The position numbers and the translations under genes were made by a program. 6,857 nt of DNA from an uncultured Gemmatimonadota bacterium (GTDB lineage Bacteria > Gemmatimonadota > Gemmatimonadetes > Gemmatimonadales > GWC2-71-9), in assembly GCA_913009915.1 (NCBI GenBank), contig CAJVYZ010000152.1, positions 1 to 6,857 on the forward strand. Reading direction: 5' to 3'. Numbering within the stretch: the stretch's first letter is position 1; the number at the start of each line of letters is the position of its first letter. Below are positions 6,413 to 6,857 of this stretch, piece after piece. Below the pieces are notes generated by a model. The model made no database searches and was not told the origin of the DNA. It saw only the letters and a list, made by a program, of their open reading frames with translations.

Positions 6413-6756
6413 ATGTCCCCCATTCCTCGATATGCCGGCCTAGCCCTCCTCATGGGCTCGCTACCCCTCTCCCCTGCCTCGAGCCAGGACCTCCCCCGCC
6501 CCCGCCCCCTTCCCCTGGCGCACGAGTTCGAGGTCGATGTGACATATCGGGAGGACATGCCGACTCCCCAGGAGGTGATCGGTCACCGGATCGGCACCCG
6601 GCATACCAGGCCAGACCAGCTGGTGGACTACTTCCAGGCCCTGGCTCGGGCGAGCGACCGGGTGATCGTGCGGCAGCACGCAACCAGTCACGAGGGCCGG
6701 CCCCTGGTCCACGCCATCGTCACCTCGCCGGCCAATCAGGCCCGACTCGAAGACCT
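6413..6756 (+). CDS. Secreted M14-type zinc carboxypeptidase, N-terminal fragment cut by contig end
   Basis: Only the first 114 codons and part of the next are genomic. The start is the ATG at 6413, preceded by AGG four bases upstream, because it begins a signal peptide: MSPIPRYAG, hydrophobic stretch LALLMGSLPLS, cleavage near PASS-Q. An upstream TTG at 6332 keeps the frame but would bury the signal. After a Pro-rich linker come the pieces seen at the front of exported M14 peptidases: YREDMPTPQEVIGHRIG (45-61), DYFQALARASDRV (72-84) and HEGRPLVHAIVTSP (93-106). Full family members have several hundred residues, and the zinc-binding HxxE motif would come next, so activity cannot be judged. 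From 6757 on the frame runs into adapter sequence, and the final residues read there (RKSVG) are artificial. Divergent from the PadR gene, which may control it. The family call rests on N-terminal similarity only. Confidence 0.75.
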
Positions 6757-6814
6757 AGATCGGAAGAGCGTCGGGTAGGGAAAGAGTGTAGATCTCGGTG
6801 GTCGCCGGATCAGT
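6757..6814 (+). other. Illumina TruSeq adapter read-through (artefact)
   Basis: The 58 bases starting AGATCGGAAGAGCGTCG match the reverse complement of the TruSeq universal (P5-side) adapter along its whole length, with three mismatches, all T to G, at 6774, 6808 and 6813. This is library sequence, not genome. The biological contig ends at 6756. Translating it gives the peptide run RSEERRVGKECRSRWSP, a known contamination signature in protein databases. Confidence 0.98.
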
Positions 6815-6829
6815 AAAAAAAAAAAAAAA
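6815..6829 (+). other. Poly-A run after adapter end (sequencing artefact)
   Basis: Fifteen consecutive A directly after the last adapter base. Runs of A are what an Illumina read shows when it passes the end of the template, so this is instrument signal and not a poly-A tail. Confidence 0.93.
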
Positions 6830-6857
6830 CGAAGAGAGATCGGAAGAGCGAGAAGAG
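6830..6857 (+). other. Low-complexity junk and second adapter start (artefact)
   Basis: After seven purine-rich bases, AGATCGGAAGAGCG appears again (6837-6850), followed by AGAAGAG. A second adapter start downstream of the first, with no genomic sequence between them, confirms that untrimmed read tails were assembled into the contig end. Confidence 0.93.

Noticed and set aside
6268..6816. 182-residue plus-strand frame over the M14 start ending RSEERRVGKECRSRWSPDQ
   Set aside because: Pro- and Gly-rich shadow of the M14 frame whose C-terminus is adapter translation.
6815..6829. Poly-A run as a terminator tail or polyadenylation
   Set aside because: It directly follows the end of a full adapter copy, so it is sequencing read-through.

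Overview
The window is a GC-rich, gene-dense bacterial contig end. One tight minus-strand block holds housekeeping genes plus an outer-membrane protein, and the right end has an oppositely oriented, truncated exported peptidase. The gene order (M17 aminopeptidase, TonB-plug outer-membrane protein, yicC, gmk, rpoZ, coaBC), the short omega-subunit type and the M14 and PadR types are what I would expect of Gemmatimonadota or a related diderm lineage. That taxonomic guess rests on family knowledge and was not tested by a search.

Layout by coordinate: coaBC (1-571, minus, only the N-terminal CoaC part is inside); rpoZ for RNA polymerase omega (576-788, minus, interrupted by an in-frame TAG at codon 16); gmk guanylate kinase (785-1447, minus); yicC endoribonuclease (1444-2322, minus); a 77-bp gap; a 608-residue TonB-plug outer-membrane protein (2400-4226, minus); pepA leucyl aminopeptidase (4204-about 5703, minus); a gap of about 140 bp; a PadR-type regulator (5845-6210, minus); a gap of about 200 bp carrying a perfect 13-bp inverted repeat and a possible plus-strand promoter; and the first 115 codons of a secreted M14 carboxypeptidase-like protein (6413-6756, plus).

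The run pepA to coaBC looks like one transcription unit. pepA and the receptor gene overlap by 23 bp, yicC/gmk and gmk/rpoZ each overlap by 4 bp in a GTGA arrangement, and rpoZ and coaBC are 4 bp apart. The products serve peptide turnover, envelope function, RNA decay, GDP/dGDP synthesis, RNA polymerase assembly and coenzyme A synthesis, so the unit reads as a growth-linked operon, not as one pathway.

From position 6757 to the end the sequence is not biological. It is an Illumina TruSeq adapter read-through (58 bases with three T-to-G mismatches), a run of 15 A, and a second adapter start. It truncates the M14 gene and creates false C-termini. I found no defence system, mobile element, CRISPR array or RNA gene. 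The two items most worth checking are the amber codon in rpoZ and the adapter-derived tail.
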